Assembly (NCBI RefSeq): GCF_008923725.1
Contig: NZ_WBPF01000013.1
Coordinates: 885,188-949,187 of the forward strand
Length of the DNA stretch: 64,000 bases
From: Bacillus sp. CH140a_4T
Lineage (GTDB): Bacteria > Bacillota > Bacilli > Bacillales > Bacillaceae_G
Direction of reading: 5' to 3'
The notes beneath the pieces were generated by a model. The model searched no databases. It saw nothing but the letters and a program-made list of their open reading frames with translations, and had not been told where the DNA came from. A program made the position numbers and the translations under genes. The stretch's first letter is position 1. Each line of letters starts with the position of its first letter. Of this stretch, positions 46,856-56,417 are shown piece by piece.

Positions 46856-47335
46856 ATGTTTACAAAAGAAAGTTATGCAGGTTCTCGTGAAGAGCAATAC
46901 GGGACAGTAATTAAACAACTGGATGCATTATTAACTGGCGAACCGAACGTAGTCGCAAACTTATCAAATGCGTCCGCATTATTAAATCAATTTTTAGATC
47001 GTGTGAATTGGGTTGGCTTTTATGTAACAGAAGGAAATCAGCTTGTTCTTGGACCTTTCCAAGGAATGCCTGCTTGTGTGCGCATTCCATTTGGACGAGG
47101 CGTTTGCGGCGTTGCAGCTGAAACGAAAACAACGCAGGTTGTAGCAGACGTACACCAATTCCCAGGACATATCGCTTGCGATAGTGCTTCGAATTCAGAA
47201 ATCGTTGTACCGATCGTGAAAGAAGGAACTGTCATTGGTGTACTTGATATTGATAGCCCTGAAAAAAATCGTTTTGATGAAGTAGATCAGCGTTTTTTAG
47301 AAAAGTTTGTGGAAACACTCCTAAAACATATTTAA
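46856..47335 (+). CDS. ytsP: Free methionine-(R)-sulfoxide reductase (GAF domain)
   Basis: 159 residues, one GAF domain with the three cysteines of the fRMsr family, in GMPACVRIPFGRGVCGVAAE and GHIACDSASNSEIVVP. These reduce free Met-R-sulfoxide. GGGAG precedes the ATG. A methionine gamma-lyase gene lies next door but convergent, separated by a terminator. Confidence 0.93.
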   Translation: MFTKESYAGSREEQYGTVIKQLDALLTGEPNVVANLSNASALLNQFLDRVNWVGFYVTEGNQLVLGPFQGMPACVRIPFGRGVCGVAAETKTTQVVADVHQFPGHIACDSASNSEIVVPIVKEGTVIGVLDIDSPEKNRFDEVDQRFLEKFVETLLKHI

Positions 47336-47340
47336 AAAAG

Positions 47341-47401
47341 AAAAGAGCGAGTTATCGATTGCGTACATCACGTACGAAACCGATAGCTAGCTCTTTTTTA
47401 T
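47341..47401. terminator. Terminator between ytsP and megL
   Basis: Long imperfect stem AAGAGCGAGTTATCG / CGATAGCTAGCTCTT with an inner CGTAC/GTACG pair, then T6. Confidence 0.85.
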
Positions 47402-48576
47402 TAATTACTAACAGTAGATATTTTCTTTAGTGCCTGTTCTAAATCAGAAACGATATCCTCCCATGATTCTAAACCGACAGATAAACGTATTAAATTATCG
47501 TAAATACCCATTTCTTGTCTTAGCTCAGCTGGAATCGCAGCGTGCGTCATCGTCGCTGGATGCTGAATTAACGTTTCTGTATCCCCTAAACTTACGGCAA
47601 TTGTAATAAAGTCAAGGTCATTGATAAACGCTTGCGTCTCTTCTTTTCCGCCTTTTACTGAAAAAGAAACCACACCGCCGCCTCGTTTCATTTGGCGAGA
47701 TGCTAACTCACCTTCTGGATACCAAACACCTTCTACTGCATCATGATTTTTCAGAAACGATACAATTTTTTCTGCATTATCACAATGACGGTCCATCCTT
47801 ACCGCTAGTGTCTTTAATCCGCGTAACAATAACCACGCATCAAACGGCGCCATAATACCGCCGATATCTTTTCGCATCGGGCGAATTTTTTCAGCTAACG
47901 CTTTCGTTTTACAAATCGTTACACCCGCCACAACATCGCCATGACCGCCAATATATTTTGTCGCACTATGAACAACCGCGTCACAACCAAGCTCAAGCGG
48001 TCTTTGTAAATAAGGTGAACAAAACGTATTATCAACAACGACAAGTAAGCCATTTCGCTTCGCAACCTGAATCACTTGTTTTAAATCGATTAATTTCATT
48101 GTTGGATTAATCGGTGTCTCAACGAAAATAACCTTTGTATTTGGACGGATTTTATTTTCGACATCAGCCTCTGTCTCCATATCACAAAACGAATGCGTAA
48201 TCATAAATTTCTCTTCTAACACTTCTAAAAAACCGTACGTGCACCCATATAATCCATTTGAACAAATAATATGATCTCCAGCTTTTAGAAAACCAATTAA
48301 CGTTGCTGAAATAGCTGCCATACCGGATCCGAAAGCAAGTGCTTCTTCTCCTCCTTCTAACACCGCCATACGTTCTTCAAATAATTTTACAGTTGGATTT
48401 CCTAGTCTTGAGTAAATATAAGACGGATCCACTCCCGCAAAACTCGCCTCTCCTTGCTGCGCAGTCTCAAATGTAAATGTAGACGTTTGAAATAACGGTG
48501 GTGTTAAACTTCCTTTATATTCCTCTGATGTATAACCGTGATGAATTAACGCTGTCTCCATATGCTTCTTTTTCAT
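47401..48576 (-). CDS. megL: Methionine gamma-lyase
   Basis: 391 residues of the Cys/Met-metabolism PLP family; cleaves methionine to methanethiol, 2-oxobutyrate and ammonia. The PLP lysine is in VVHSATKYIGGHGDVVAG (about 204). The active-site stretch NGLYGCTYGFL has the Tyr and Cys that mark true methionine gamma-lyases, in contrast to cystathionine enzymes. ATG at 48576 follows AAAGGGG. No S-box or T-box is seen in the upstream 200 bp. Confidence 0.88.
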   Translation of the reverse strand: MKKKHMETALIHHGYTSEEYKGSLTPPLFQTSTFTFETAQQGEASFAGVDPSYIYSRLGNPTVKLFEERMAVLEGGEEALAFGSGMAAISATLIGFLKAGDHIICSNGLYGCTYGFLEVLEEKFMITHSFCDMETEADVENKIRPNTKVIFVETPINPTMKLIDLKQVIQVAKRNGLLVVVDNTFCSPYLQRPLELGCDAVVHSATKYIGGHGDVVAGVTICKTKALAEKIRPMRKDIGGIMAPFDAWLLLRGLKTLAVRMDRHCDNAEKIVSFLKNHDAVEGVWYPEGELASRQMKRGGGVVSFSVKGGKEETQAFINDLDFITIAVSLGDTETLIQHPATMTHAAIPAELRQEMGIYDNLIRLSVGLESWEDIVSDLEQALKKISTVSN

Positions 48577-48754
48577 AAAAACATCCCCTTTTATGTTTTT
48601 ATCCCGCATATTCATCAACAAAAAATTAATGAACATCTTTTACTGCATTTTATGTAAGCGTTTTATTTATGTTTCTATCACTTCTTTTATATCGTTTTAA
48701 ATTCCTTCTTGTTCATTTCCAAAATTTATATGCATAAAACAAAAACGTACTCGC

Positions 48755-48783
48755 TTGACGAAACTCTGGGTAAAAGATATAAT
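48755..48783 (+). promoter_or_regulatory. rpsD promoter
   Basis: TTGACG (48755-48760), 17-base spacer, TATAAT (48778-48783): near-consensus sigma-A. Confidence 0.85.
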
Positions 48784-48789
48784 AGCGTT

Positions 48790-48970
48790 TGTGTAAAATA
48801 AAAAGGCAGCCTTGTAATGTGAGTTTATCGTTTGTATTTTGTTCCTCTACGGAGGTGTATCTCGTAACTCCCTGCTGCTGGAGCGAAGGTACATGAAAAC
48901 AAAATGCCCGTAAATATCGATTACGTCTGTTTTTATTTTACGTAAATAAAAACATTTTTAAAGGAGGAGT
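48790..48970 (+). ncRNA. rpsD leader, probable S4 autoregulatory RNA
   Basis: About 185 nt of untranslated leader between the promoter and the rpsD start. It contains a perfect 11-bp stem TGTTTTTATTT/AAATAAAAACA (48928-48954) ending just before the AAAGGAGGAG ribosome site. S4 represses its own gene through such a leader in B. subtilis. I infer equivalence from position and length and did not fold it. Confidence 0.6.
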
Positions 48971-48975
48971 CAACT

Positions 48976-49578
48976 ATGGCTCGTTATACAGGTCCAGCTT
49001 GGAAACTGTCTCGTCGTCTTGGAATCTCTCTAAGCGGCACAGGAAAAGAATTAGAAAAACGCCCTTACGCACCAGGTCCTCACGGTCCTAACCAACGTAA
49101 GAAACTTTCAGAATACGGTTTACAATTACAAGAGAAACAAAAACTTCGTCACATGTACGGCATGACTGAGCGTCAATTCCGTCGCACATTTGACCAAGCA
49201 GGTAAAATGCCTGGTAAGCACGGCGAAAACTTCATGATCCTTCTTGAAGCTCGTCTTGACAACTTAGTTTACCGTATGGGCTTAGCTCGCACTCGTCGTG
49301 CAGCTCGCCAATTAGTAAACCACGGTCACATCACAGTTGATGGATCTCGCGTAGATATCCCATCTTACCGTGTAAAACCTGGTCAAACAATCAGCGTTCG
49401 CGAAAAATCTAACAGCCTTGTTGTTGTTAAAGAAGCGATCGAAGTTAACAACTTCGTACCAGAATACTTAACTTTCGATGCTGATAAGTTAGAAGCTACT
49501 TACACTCGTCACGCTGAGCGTTCTGAGTTAGCAGCTGAAATCAATGAAGCATTAATCGTAGAGTTCTACTCTCGTTAA
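48976..49578 (+). CDS. rpsD: 30S ribosomal protein S4
   Basis: 200 residues; primary 16S rRNA binder. [20 protein letters not shown] at the start, the S4 RNA-binding domain (about 92-155, [20 protein letters not shown]) and no zinc cysteines. Monocistronic with its own promoter and terminator, as in B. subtilis. Codon use is markedly of the highly expressed type. Confidence 0.99.
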   Translation: MARYTGPAWKLSRRLGISLSGTGKELEKRPYAPGPHGPNQRKKLSEYGLQLQEKQKLRHMYGMTERQFRRTFDQAGKMPGKHGENFMILLEARLDNLVYRMGLARTRRAARQLVNHGHITVDGSRVDIPSYRVKPGQTISVREKSNSLVVVKEAIEVNNFVPEYLTFDADKLEATYTRHAERSELAAEINEALIVEFYSR

Positions 49579-49582
49579 TGAC

Positions 49583-49613
49583 AAAAAGCCAATCCTCTGG
49601 ATTGGCTTTTTTC
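49583..49613 (+). terminator. Terminator of rpsD
   Basis: AAAAAGCCAATCC, loop TCT, GGATTGGCTTTTTT. Confidence 0.92.
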
Positions 49614-49632
49614 GTTTATATATAAAATAAAA

Positions 49633-49761
49633 TTATTTATTTTCCTCTTTCTGAACATATACATAAGCATCTTTCTGCTCTTTATGTACATCAACCTTCG
49701 AATTCTCTGCAAGCTGACCCGCGTTTAGCAAAGAAAAAATAATGAGCGCTTCTAGTGACAT
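49633..49761 (-). CDS. Small protein of unknown function (42 aa)
   Basis: Reads MSLEALIIFSLLNAGQLAEN and then a lysine/glutamate-rich tail (HKEQKDAYVYVQKEENK). AAGGAGTG lies about 10 bases upstream of the ATG. The N-terminal 13 residues are hydrophobic, perhaps a short membrane anchor. Nothing similar is known to me. Between rpsD and a small membrane protein gene. Confidence 0.6.
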   Translation of the reverse strand: MSLEALIIFSLLNAGQLAENSKVDVHKEQKDAYVYVQKEENK

Positions 49762-49940
49762 TTTGTTTTACCACTCCTTTCTATTTGTTATATATTTATC
49801 ATACCGCTTACATGTGATTTCCGTATGAACTCGAAAAGAAGATTAAAACAAAAAGTCAAAAGATTACAAACCACCATCTACACCTTTATTTCTTTATAAT
49901 GTATTATTGCGTTATATATTTAAAACAGGAGGTGTTCATT

Positions 49941-50243
49941 TTGACAATAAACCAAATGGTTCAGTTAGGTAGTTCATTTATGCTATTTATTACTTCAGCA
50001 CTTATTAGTTGGTATCAGGGGAGTAATTTGATAGATTATCCTGATGAATGGAAATATAGTGCTAAGTTTACGAATTACTTTAAAGGCACCGTTTCAAATT
50101 ACCAAGATATTTATCAAATTGATTTCTTTATATATGCGGCAAAGTTTTATCCAACAGCATTTATTGTTATGCTCATTAGCTTACTTTATATGATCGTATT
50201 AATTCTTCATATTCTATTTACAAGAACTCGTAAGGTAATCTAA
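49941..50243 (+). CDS. Small membrane protein, possibly DUF4306
   Basis: 100 residues with two membrane helices (about 6-24 and 70-93) flanking an outer loop (SWYQGSNLIDYPDEWKYSAK). The WYQGS...P.EWKYS pattern recalls the DUF4306 family of bacilli, from memory only. TTG start at 49941, 8 bases after AGGAGG. Confidence 0.72.
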   Translation: MTINQMVQLGSSFMLFITSALISWYQGSNLIDYPDEWKYSAKFTNYFKGTVSNYQDIYQIDFFIYAAKFYPTAFIVMLISLLYMIVLILHILFTRTRKVI

Positions 50244-50252
50244 ATTCATACA

Positions 50253-50300
50253 TAAAAACCCCGAATCATAAACTTTTCAGCCTACAATTCGGGGTATTAT
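50253..50300. terminator. Bidirectional terminator
   Basis: ACCCCGAAT and ATTCGGGGT with a long loop and T-rich flanks, between convergent genes. Confidence 0.8.
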
Positions 50301-50321
50301 TTGTTTTATATTCGTTTCTGA

Positions 50322-51581
<1,260 letters not shown>

Positions 51582-51600
51582 CTACATACTCTCCTTTAAG

Positions 51601-51895
51601 TTCATTACTGGCGTGAAGGTTGAAAACATAAAAAAATCGCCCCTTTAAATAAGGGACGATTTTGATTATCGCGTTACCACCCTAGTTGCAGGCAAAAAAA
51701 AGCCTACCACCTTATTTACATAACGGCTTAGCACCGTCTTTTCCCTTTTGAAGACAATTCAATCGAAAAAAGATGCTCTAGGGGCGTAATTCGCGATCAT
51801 CTATGTGCTGATTTTCACCGGCCATCAGCTCTCTAAAACAGGGAAATGATCACTACTTCTCCCTTTCCACGCTCAATTATTCATATACTTTTCTT
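51601..51895 (-). ncRNA. Tyrosine T-box riboswitch
   Basis: Minus strand: the canonical T-box AGGGTGGTAACGCGA (51660-51675 region) is followed by the terminator ATCGTCCCTTA...AGGGGCGAT with T7. Stem I lies upstream, where a TAC tyrosine codon (51786-51788) fits the specifier. Uncharged tRNA-Tyr should favour the antiterminator and read-through into tyrS. Confidence 0.92.
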
Positions 51896-51923
51896 TATAC
51901 CATCATTTATATAGGCGTGTCAA
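51894..51923 (-). promoter_or_regulatory. tyrS promoter
   Basis: Leftward: TTGACA (51918-51923), 18-base spacer, TATAAA (51894-51899), directly before the T-box. Confidence 0.75.
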
Positions 51924-51955
51924 ATAGAGGTAGGTGTTCTCTCCTTACCAATCCT

Positions 51956-52207
51956 TTACAACGTCGCAAAGAGTATCGTAATAAGAGAAAGAATTGGAAC
52001 TCCAACTAATAGCGATACATGAAACACAACCGATAAATCATTGCCAATCGTCGCCTCCACAGGATCTTTCGCTGGAGAACCAAGAAATCCGATTAATCGA
52101 TCGAAGCGACTTACCGTTTTTGGAAAATCTGGTATTTCTACATGATCACTATCTAAATGATGCTTTAATTTATATTCACTCTTAAAGGGATTTTCGCTCA
52201 ATTTCAT
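51956..52207 (-). CDS. Small membrane-anchored protein, candidate anti-sigma
   Basis: 83 residues: a soluble, charged N-terminal part (MKLSENPFKSEYKLKHHLDS) and one C-terminal membrane helix (SVVFHVSLLVGVPILSLITI). Its start overlaps the end of the ECF sigma gene by 26 bases, with GGAGGTGG as ribosome site. Position and topology suggest an anti-sigma factor, but it lacks a zinc anti-sigma (ZAS) motif, so this is inference. Confidence 0.72.
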   Translation of the reverse strand: MKLSENPFKSEYKLKHHLDSDHVEIPDFPKTVSRFDRLIGFLGSPAKDPVEATIGNDLSVVFHVSLLVGVPILSLITILFATL

Positions 52208-52697
52208 CCACCTCCAGCAATTGCTTCAATTTCTTTATTCCGTTATGAAGTCTCGACTTCACTGTTCCAATTGGAATATTTAGTATCTCTGCAATTTCTT
52301 TTTGCTGCATATCATGATAATAAGAAAGAATAAGGACAGCTCGTTGCTCTTCTGGAACTTTCAAAATTGCTTCTCTTACTGTGAGCCGATCTTCGTGAGA
52401 AAATTCTTTTTCCTGCATCGGCACTAAAAATGGCAAAAGCGTACGCCACTTTTTTCTTCTATTTAATTTATTAATCATAAGACGATAACCAATTTGGAAT
52501 AAATACGTTTTTATTTTTCCTTTTTCAGGTTCATACATATGTTTCTTTCGTTCTAACGTCAAAAATGTATCTTGCACGAGATCGATACTTAATTGTTCAT
52601 CTCGGTTAAATCGATACAAAAATGTGTATAGCGCTGGTTTGATTAAAACATATAGTTTTTCTCCCGCCTGTTTATCTCCACTTTGATACGCAAGCAT
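52182..52697 (-). CDS. ECF-type RNA polymerase sigma factor
   Basis: 171 residues with sigma region 2 (LYTFLYRFNRDEQLSIDLVQ, DTFLTLERKKH) and region 4 (VPEEQRAVLILSYYHDMQQK, then IAEILNIPIGTVKSRLHNGI). I start it at the ATG at 52697: GAGGAGG is 5 bases upstream and the preceding gene stops just before. The longer frame overlaps that gene. It directs RNA polymerase to an unknown regulon and is sandwiched between two membrane protein genes. Confidence 0.9.
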   Translation of the reverse strand: MLAYQSGDKQAGEKLYVLIKPALYTFLYRFNRDEQLSIDLVQDTFLTLERKKHMYEPEKGKIKTYLFQIGYRLMINKLNRRKKWRTLLPFLVPMQEKEFSHEDRLTVREAILKVPEEQRAVLILSYYHDMQQKEIAEILNIPIGTVKSRLHNGIKKLKQLLEVDEIERKSL

Positions 52698-52707
52698 GAG
52701 TTCCTCC

Positions 52708-53163
52708 TCAATCCCAATCTGCGCCATGATTTTTGATCTCCTTTATTCCTTTTAACGTTAATGAAATACGGGAAATTAAATATGCACTTGCGACAATAAT
52801 CCATACTTGCGATTGATTCGTAAAAAATTGAACATACGGGCTTTGTATTGTATGACCTGTTGAAACTAAAATATTTAATACCTGCACACATATGCATGCA
52901 TACACTGCAAGACAAGCTGAAATCGTATCAAATACATTCCAGCGAAAATACACTTTTGTTTTTGTAAAATCAATTTTATATCCTTTTTTCCGTACTATAT
53001 GTTTTCTATCAAACGGAATAATGATGGAAAACATAACAATCATCATGACTCCAGCTGTAATCATTGATACTTTAAATCCGATTGGCATCGGTAATAGCAA
53101 ACCACAAGAAAATACGACTATAATTCCAATTACAGCAAAAGTAAGAAGTAATTTATTAGACAT
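52708..53163 (-). CDS. Membrane protein of the ECF sigma operon
   Basis: 151 residues, four membrane helices (about 5-22, 28-48, 80-98, 118-138). A basic loop (DRKHIVRKKGYKIDFTKTKV) joins the two pairs. First gene of the sigma operon; might sense the signal or inhibit the sigma. The ribosome site GAGGGAGG, 6-7 bases before the ATG at 53163, lies in the 3' arm of a hairpin. Confidence 0.75.
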   Translation of the reverse strand: MSNKLLLTFAVIGIIVVFSCGLLLPMPIGFKVSMITAGVMMIVMFSIIIPFDRKHIVRKKGYKIDFTKTKVYFRWNVFDTISACLAVYACICVQVLNILVSTGHTIQSPYVQFFTNQSQVWIIVASAYLISRISLTLKGIKEIKNHGADWD

Positions 53164-53215
53164 AAAAAAGCCTCCCTCATCTATTCTTTCATAAATGTAT
53201 ACAGACGAGGAAGGC
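53164..53215 (-). promoter_or_regulatory. Terminator-like hairpin that buries a ribosome site
   Basis: Leftward: GCCTTCCTC (53207-53215), 28-base loop, GAGGGAGGC (53170-53178), then TTTTTT and ATG of the next gene. It looks like the terminator of maa, but its 3' arm is the ribosome site of the sigma-operon membrane gene. Confidence 0.7.
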
Positions 53216-53229
53216 ACTTCGTTCAAATA

Positions 53230-53787
53230 TTATTTTATTTTTTTAATAATTTTCGCAGGATTCCCGCCAACTACTACATTATCTGGCACATCTTTCGTTA
53301 CAACGGCGCCAGATGCGATAACAGCATTATCTCCAATTGTTACACCAGGATTAATAATTGCTCTTCCGCCAATCCATACGTTATCGCCAATTGTAACTGG
53401 TTTTCCGTATTCTGATCCGCTTATGCGCTCTACCGGATCAAGCGGGTGTGTTGCTGTATAAATGTGAACACCTGGAGCTAACATACAGTTCACTCCGATT
53501 GTTACTGGACATACGTCTAAAATCGTACAATCAAAGTTCGCGTAAAAATTTTCACCAACGTGAATGTTATAGCCGTAATCACATCTAAAAGAAGATTCAA
53601 GGTGAATGTTATCTCCTGTCGTTCCGAATAATTCTTTTACGATTTCGCTGCGCTCTTTTAATTGTACTTCTGGCGTATCATTTAATTTTCTCGTTAGTAT
53701 ACGAGCTTGCTCTCTCTCTTGTACTAAAACTGGATCAGCTGGTAGGTACATTTCCCCTTGTATCATCTTTTCTTTTTCTGTTTTCAT
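53230..53787 (-). CDS. maa: Maltose O-acetyltransferase-like protein
   Basis: 185 residues: N-terminal mac domain ([19 protein letters not shown]) and a left-handed beta-helix of hexapeptide repeats ([20 protein letters not shown], then [18 protein letters not shown]). The active His is in YTATHPLDP. It transfers acetyl from acetyl-CoA to a sugar hydroxyl. GGGGG-type site before the ATG, and an 18-bp palindrome upstream. Confidence 0.92.
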   Translation of the reverse strand: MKTEKEKMIQGEMYLPADPVLVQEREQARILTRKLNDTPEVQLKERSEIVKELFGTTGDNIHLESSFRCDYGYNIHVGENFYANFDCTILDVCPVTIGVNCMLAPGVHIYTATHPLDPVERISGSEYGKPVTIGDNVWIGGRAIINPGVTIGDNAVIASGAVVTKDVPDNVVVGGNPAKIIKKIK

Positions 53788-53802
53788 TTTATTACCCCCT
53801 TC

Positions 53803-53820
53803 AACTTATATATATAAGTT
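53803..53820. promoter_or_regulatory. 18-bp perfect palindrome upstream of maa
   Basis: AACTTATATATATAAGTT, about 16 bases upstream of the maa start, just outside its ribosome site. Could be an operator for a dimeric repressor, or only an AT-rich dyad. Confidence 0.35.
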
Positions 53821-53831
53821 TATAATAACAT

Positions 53832-53868
53832 AAAAAAAGGTCTGAACGTTATTTCGTTCAGACCTTCC
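53832..53868 (-). terminator. Terminator of acsA
   Basis: Leftward AAGGTCTGAACG, loop AAATAA, CGTTCAGACCTT then T6. Confidence 0.9.
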
Positions 53869-53872
53869 TCTC

Positions 53873-55591
53873 TTAATCTTCCATCGTTGATAAGTCACCT
53901 GTTGGTAAGTTTAACTCCCACGCTTTTAATACGCGGCGCATAATTTTACCACTTCTCGTTTTCGGTAATTTATCTCTAAATTCAATTTGTCGTGGCGCTG
54001 CATGAGCTGCTAGGCCTTTTTTTACAAATTGACGAATCTCTTCTTTTAATTCATCAGATGGTTCATATCCCGCTCGAAGCGCGATAAATGCTTTAATGAT
54101 TTCACCACGTACTGGATCTGGAATACCGATTACACCAGCTTCCGCAACAGCAGCATGCTCGATGAGTTTGCTTTCTACTTCAAACGGACCAACTCGCTCA
54201 CCTGACGTCATAATTACATCATCAATACGTCCTTGGAACCAGAAGTATCCATCTTCATCCATATAAGCAGAGTCACCTGATACGTACCAATCTCCTGGCA
54301 TGAAATAAGACTCATACTTTTGCTTGTTATTCCAGATGCCACGCATCATCGCTGGCCAACCCTTACCAATTGCTAAGTTACCCATTGTGTATGGAGGAAC
54401 TTCATTTCCTTCATTATCAACAATCGCTGCTTTCACACCTGGAATTGGTTTACCCATTGAACCTGGACGAATTTCCATACAAGGGTAGTTACAAATAACT
54501 TGTCCACCTGTTTCTGTCATCCACCACGTATCATGAATACGAAGTCCAAATGCGCTCATACCCCAGCGAATTACTTCTGGATTTAACGGTTCACCAACGC
54601 TTAATACGTGGCGCACTTGTGATAAATCATATTTTTTAATTGCGTCTTGTCCAGCACCCATTAACATACGGAATGCTGTGGGCGCGCTATACCAAACTGT
54701 TACACCGTAATCTTGTAGCGCTTCATACCACGCTTCTGGACTAAAGCGCCCGCCTAAAACAACATTTGATGCCCCAACTAACCACGGTGCGAAAATACCG
54801 TAAGCTGTTCCAGTTACCCAGCCTGGGTCAGCTGTGCACCAATATACATCGTCTTCTTTTAAATCTAATACCCATTTCGCCGTTTGATGGTGCTGCACCA
54901 TTGCATTTTGCGCATGAAGCACACCTTTTGGCTTACCAGTAGAACCAGACGTGTAATGTAAAATTAAACCGTCTTCACGACCTAACCATTCAATATGTAA
55001 TTCTTTTGAAGCTTGTTCAAATAAAGGATTGAACGCTACTGTTTTACCGCCTTCTTCTACATTATCTCCAACAAGGAAGACTGTTTTTAAAGCAGGTAAA
55101 TCATTTAATGGTACGCGCTCTAACAATTCAGGCGTTGTAATTAACACCTTTGCTTCGCTATCTTCTAAACGATCGCGAACTGCGCCTTCCATAAATGCTT
55201 CAAATAGTGGACCAACGATTGCCCCTAATTTCACTGCACCAAGAAGTGCGAAATATAATTCTGGAGAACGCGGCATAAAAATAAAAACGCGATCGCCTTT
55301 TTCTACATCGCCATAATTTTTCAGGACGTTTCCTGCTTTATTAGAAAAATCCTTCATTTCCTTAAATGTATACTTCTCTTTTCGCGATCCATCTTGATAA
55401 TAAAGGGCTACTTTATTCTTTCGATCGGATTTCGCATGCTTGTCAATTGCCTCATACGCCATATTTACTCGGCCTGTCTCATTCCAAGTAAAGTTTTTAT
55501 TAACCTCTTCCCAGTTAAAATTCGCGTATGCCTCATCATAATTCGGCAAATTATTTTCTCCTTTAATGACAGGAAGCGTTTCTACTTTCAT
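53873..55591 (-). CDS. acsA: Acetyl-CoA synthetase
   Basis: 572 residues; acetate plus ATP plus CoA to acetyl-CoA. ATP loop LHYTSGSTGKPKGVLH, WWMTETGGQV and the C-terminal LPKTRSGKIMRRVL, whose GK lysine is the acetylation site used by AcuA. GGAGGGGG precedes the ATG. Divergent from acuABC, which control it by reversible acetylation. Confidence 0.97.
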   Translation of the reverse strand: MKVETLPVIKGENNLPNYDEAYANFNWEEVNKNFTWNETGRVNMAYEAIDKHAKSDRKNKVALYYQDGSRKEKYTFKEMKDFSNKAGNVLKNYGDVEKGDRVFIFMPRSPELYFALLGAVKLGAIVGPLFEAFMEGAVRDRLEDSEAKVLITTPELLERVPLNDLPALKTVFLVGDNVEEGGKTVAFNPLFEQASKELHIEWLGREDGLILHYTSGSTGKPKGVLHAQNAMVQHHQTAKWVLDLKEDDVYWCTADPGWVTGTAYGIFAPWLVGASNVVLGGRFSPEAWYEALQDYGVTVWYSAPTAFRMLMGAGQDAIKKYDLSQVRHVLSVGEPLNPEVIRWGMSAFGLRIHDTWWMTETGGQVICNYPCMEIRPGSMGKPIPGVKAAIVDNEGNEVPPYTMGNLAIGKGWPAMMRGIWNNKQKYESYFMPGDWYVSGDSAYMDEDGYFWFQGRIDDVIMTSGERVGPFEVESKLIEHAAVAEAGVIGIPDPVRGEIIKAFIALRAGYEPSDELKEEIRQFVKKGLAAHAAPRQIEFRDKLPKTRSGKIMRRVLKAWELNLPTGDLSTMED

Positions 55592-55767
55592 ACTTTACAT
55601 CCCCCTCCTATGTATTCTATTATCTATTATAATAACATTATTTAAAATTTTCAGTATTTTTGTTGATTTTTAGACAAATTTTTAATGACAAATTTCGATT
55701 CACATCGCATATATTATAAAGTACGATATTAATAGATTCACAAACCCTCAAGGTGGTGAGCAATACA

Positions 55768-56400
55768 TTGATTCATAAAAAAATATATAATGCCAGAAAC
55801 TTGAAAACAGCGAAAGGCACTTTAATTATTGAAGGTCCTGTCTCTACACATAACTTAGAAATGTATGAGTTTCATCCAGATTTAGTTGCGTTTCGTCCTG
55901 CCGAGCAGCAATATAAAGCAATTGTCGAAATTTCTAAATTACCAGAAGCTCGTCTCATTATTGCGAGACATGACCAAACGATTGTTGGATATGTTACATA
56001 CTTGTATCCTGATCCACTTGAACGATGGTCAGAAGGAAAAATGGAAAACTTAATTGAACTCGGGGCGATTGAAGTTGTCCCTGCCTTCCGCGGTTGCGCT
56101 GTCGGAAAGAACTTACTAGAAGTTTCAATGATGGATGATTATATGGAAGATTACATTATATTGACAACTGAATATTATTGGCACTGGGATTTAAAACAAA
56201 CAGGCTTAAATGTTTGGGAATACCGAAAAGTAATGGAAAAGATGATGAATGCCGGTGGCTTACAATGGATGGCTACAGATGATCCTGAAATTTGTTCACA
56301 TCCTGCTAACTGTTTAATGGTCCGCATCGGTAAACGTGTTGATACGGATTCTATTCAAGCATTTGATCGTCTACGTTTTCACAATCGTTTTATGTATTAA
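55768..56400 (+). CDS. acuA: Protein acetyltransferase AcuA
   Basis: 210 residues, GNAT fold; acetylates and inactivates AcsA. The acetyl-CoA loop is VPAFRGCAVGKNLLEVSMMD. TTG start at 55768: AAGGTGGTG lies upstream and the length then equals B. subtilis AcuA (210); GTG codons at 55753 and 55756 are inside the ribosome site. First gene of acuABC. Confidence 0.95.
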   Translation: MIHKKIYNARNLKTAKGTLIIEGPVSTHNLEMYEFHPDLVAFRPAEQQYKAIVEISKLPEARLIIARHDQTIVGYVTYLYPDPLERWSEGKMENLIELGAIEVVPAFRGCAVGKNLLEVSMMDDYMEDYIILTTEYYWHWDLKQTGLNVWEYRKVMEKMMNAGGLQWMATDDPEICSHPANCLMVRIGKRVDTDSIQAFDRLRFHNRFMY

Positions 56401-56417
56401 TAAAGGGGGCAACTGGA

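Noticed and set aside
48577-48754. S-box or T-box before megL
   Set aside because: No T-box sequence, no S-box core and no terminator hairpin were found in the upstream stretch.
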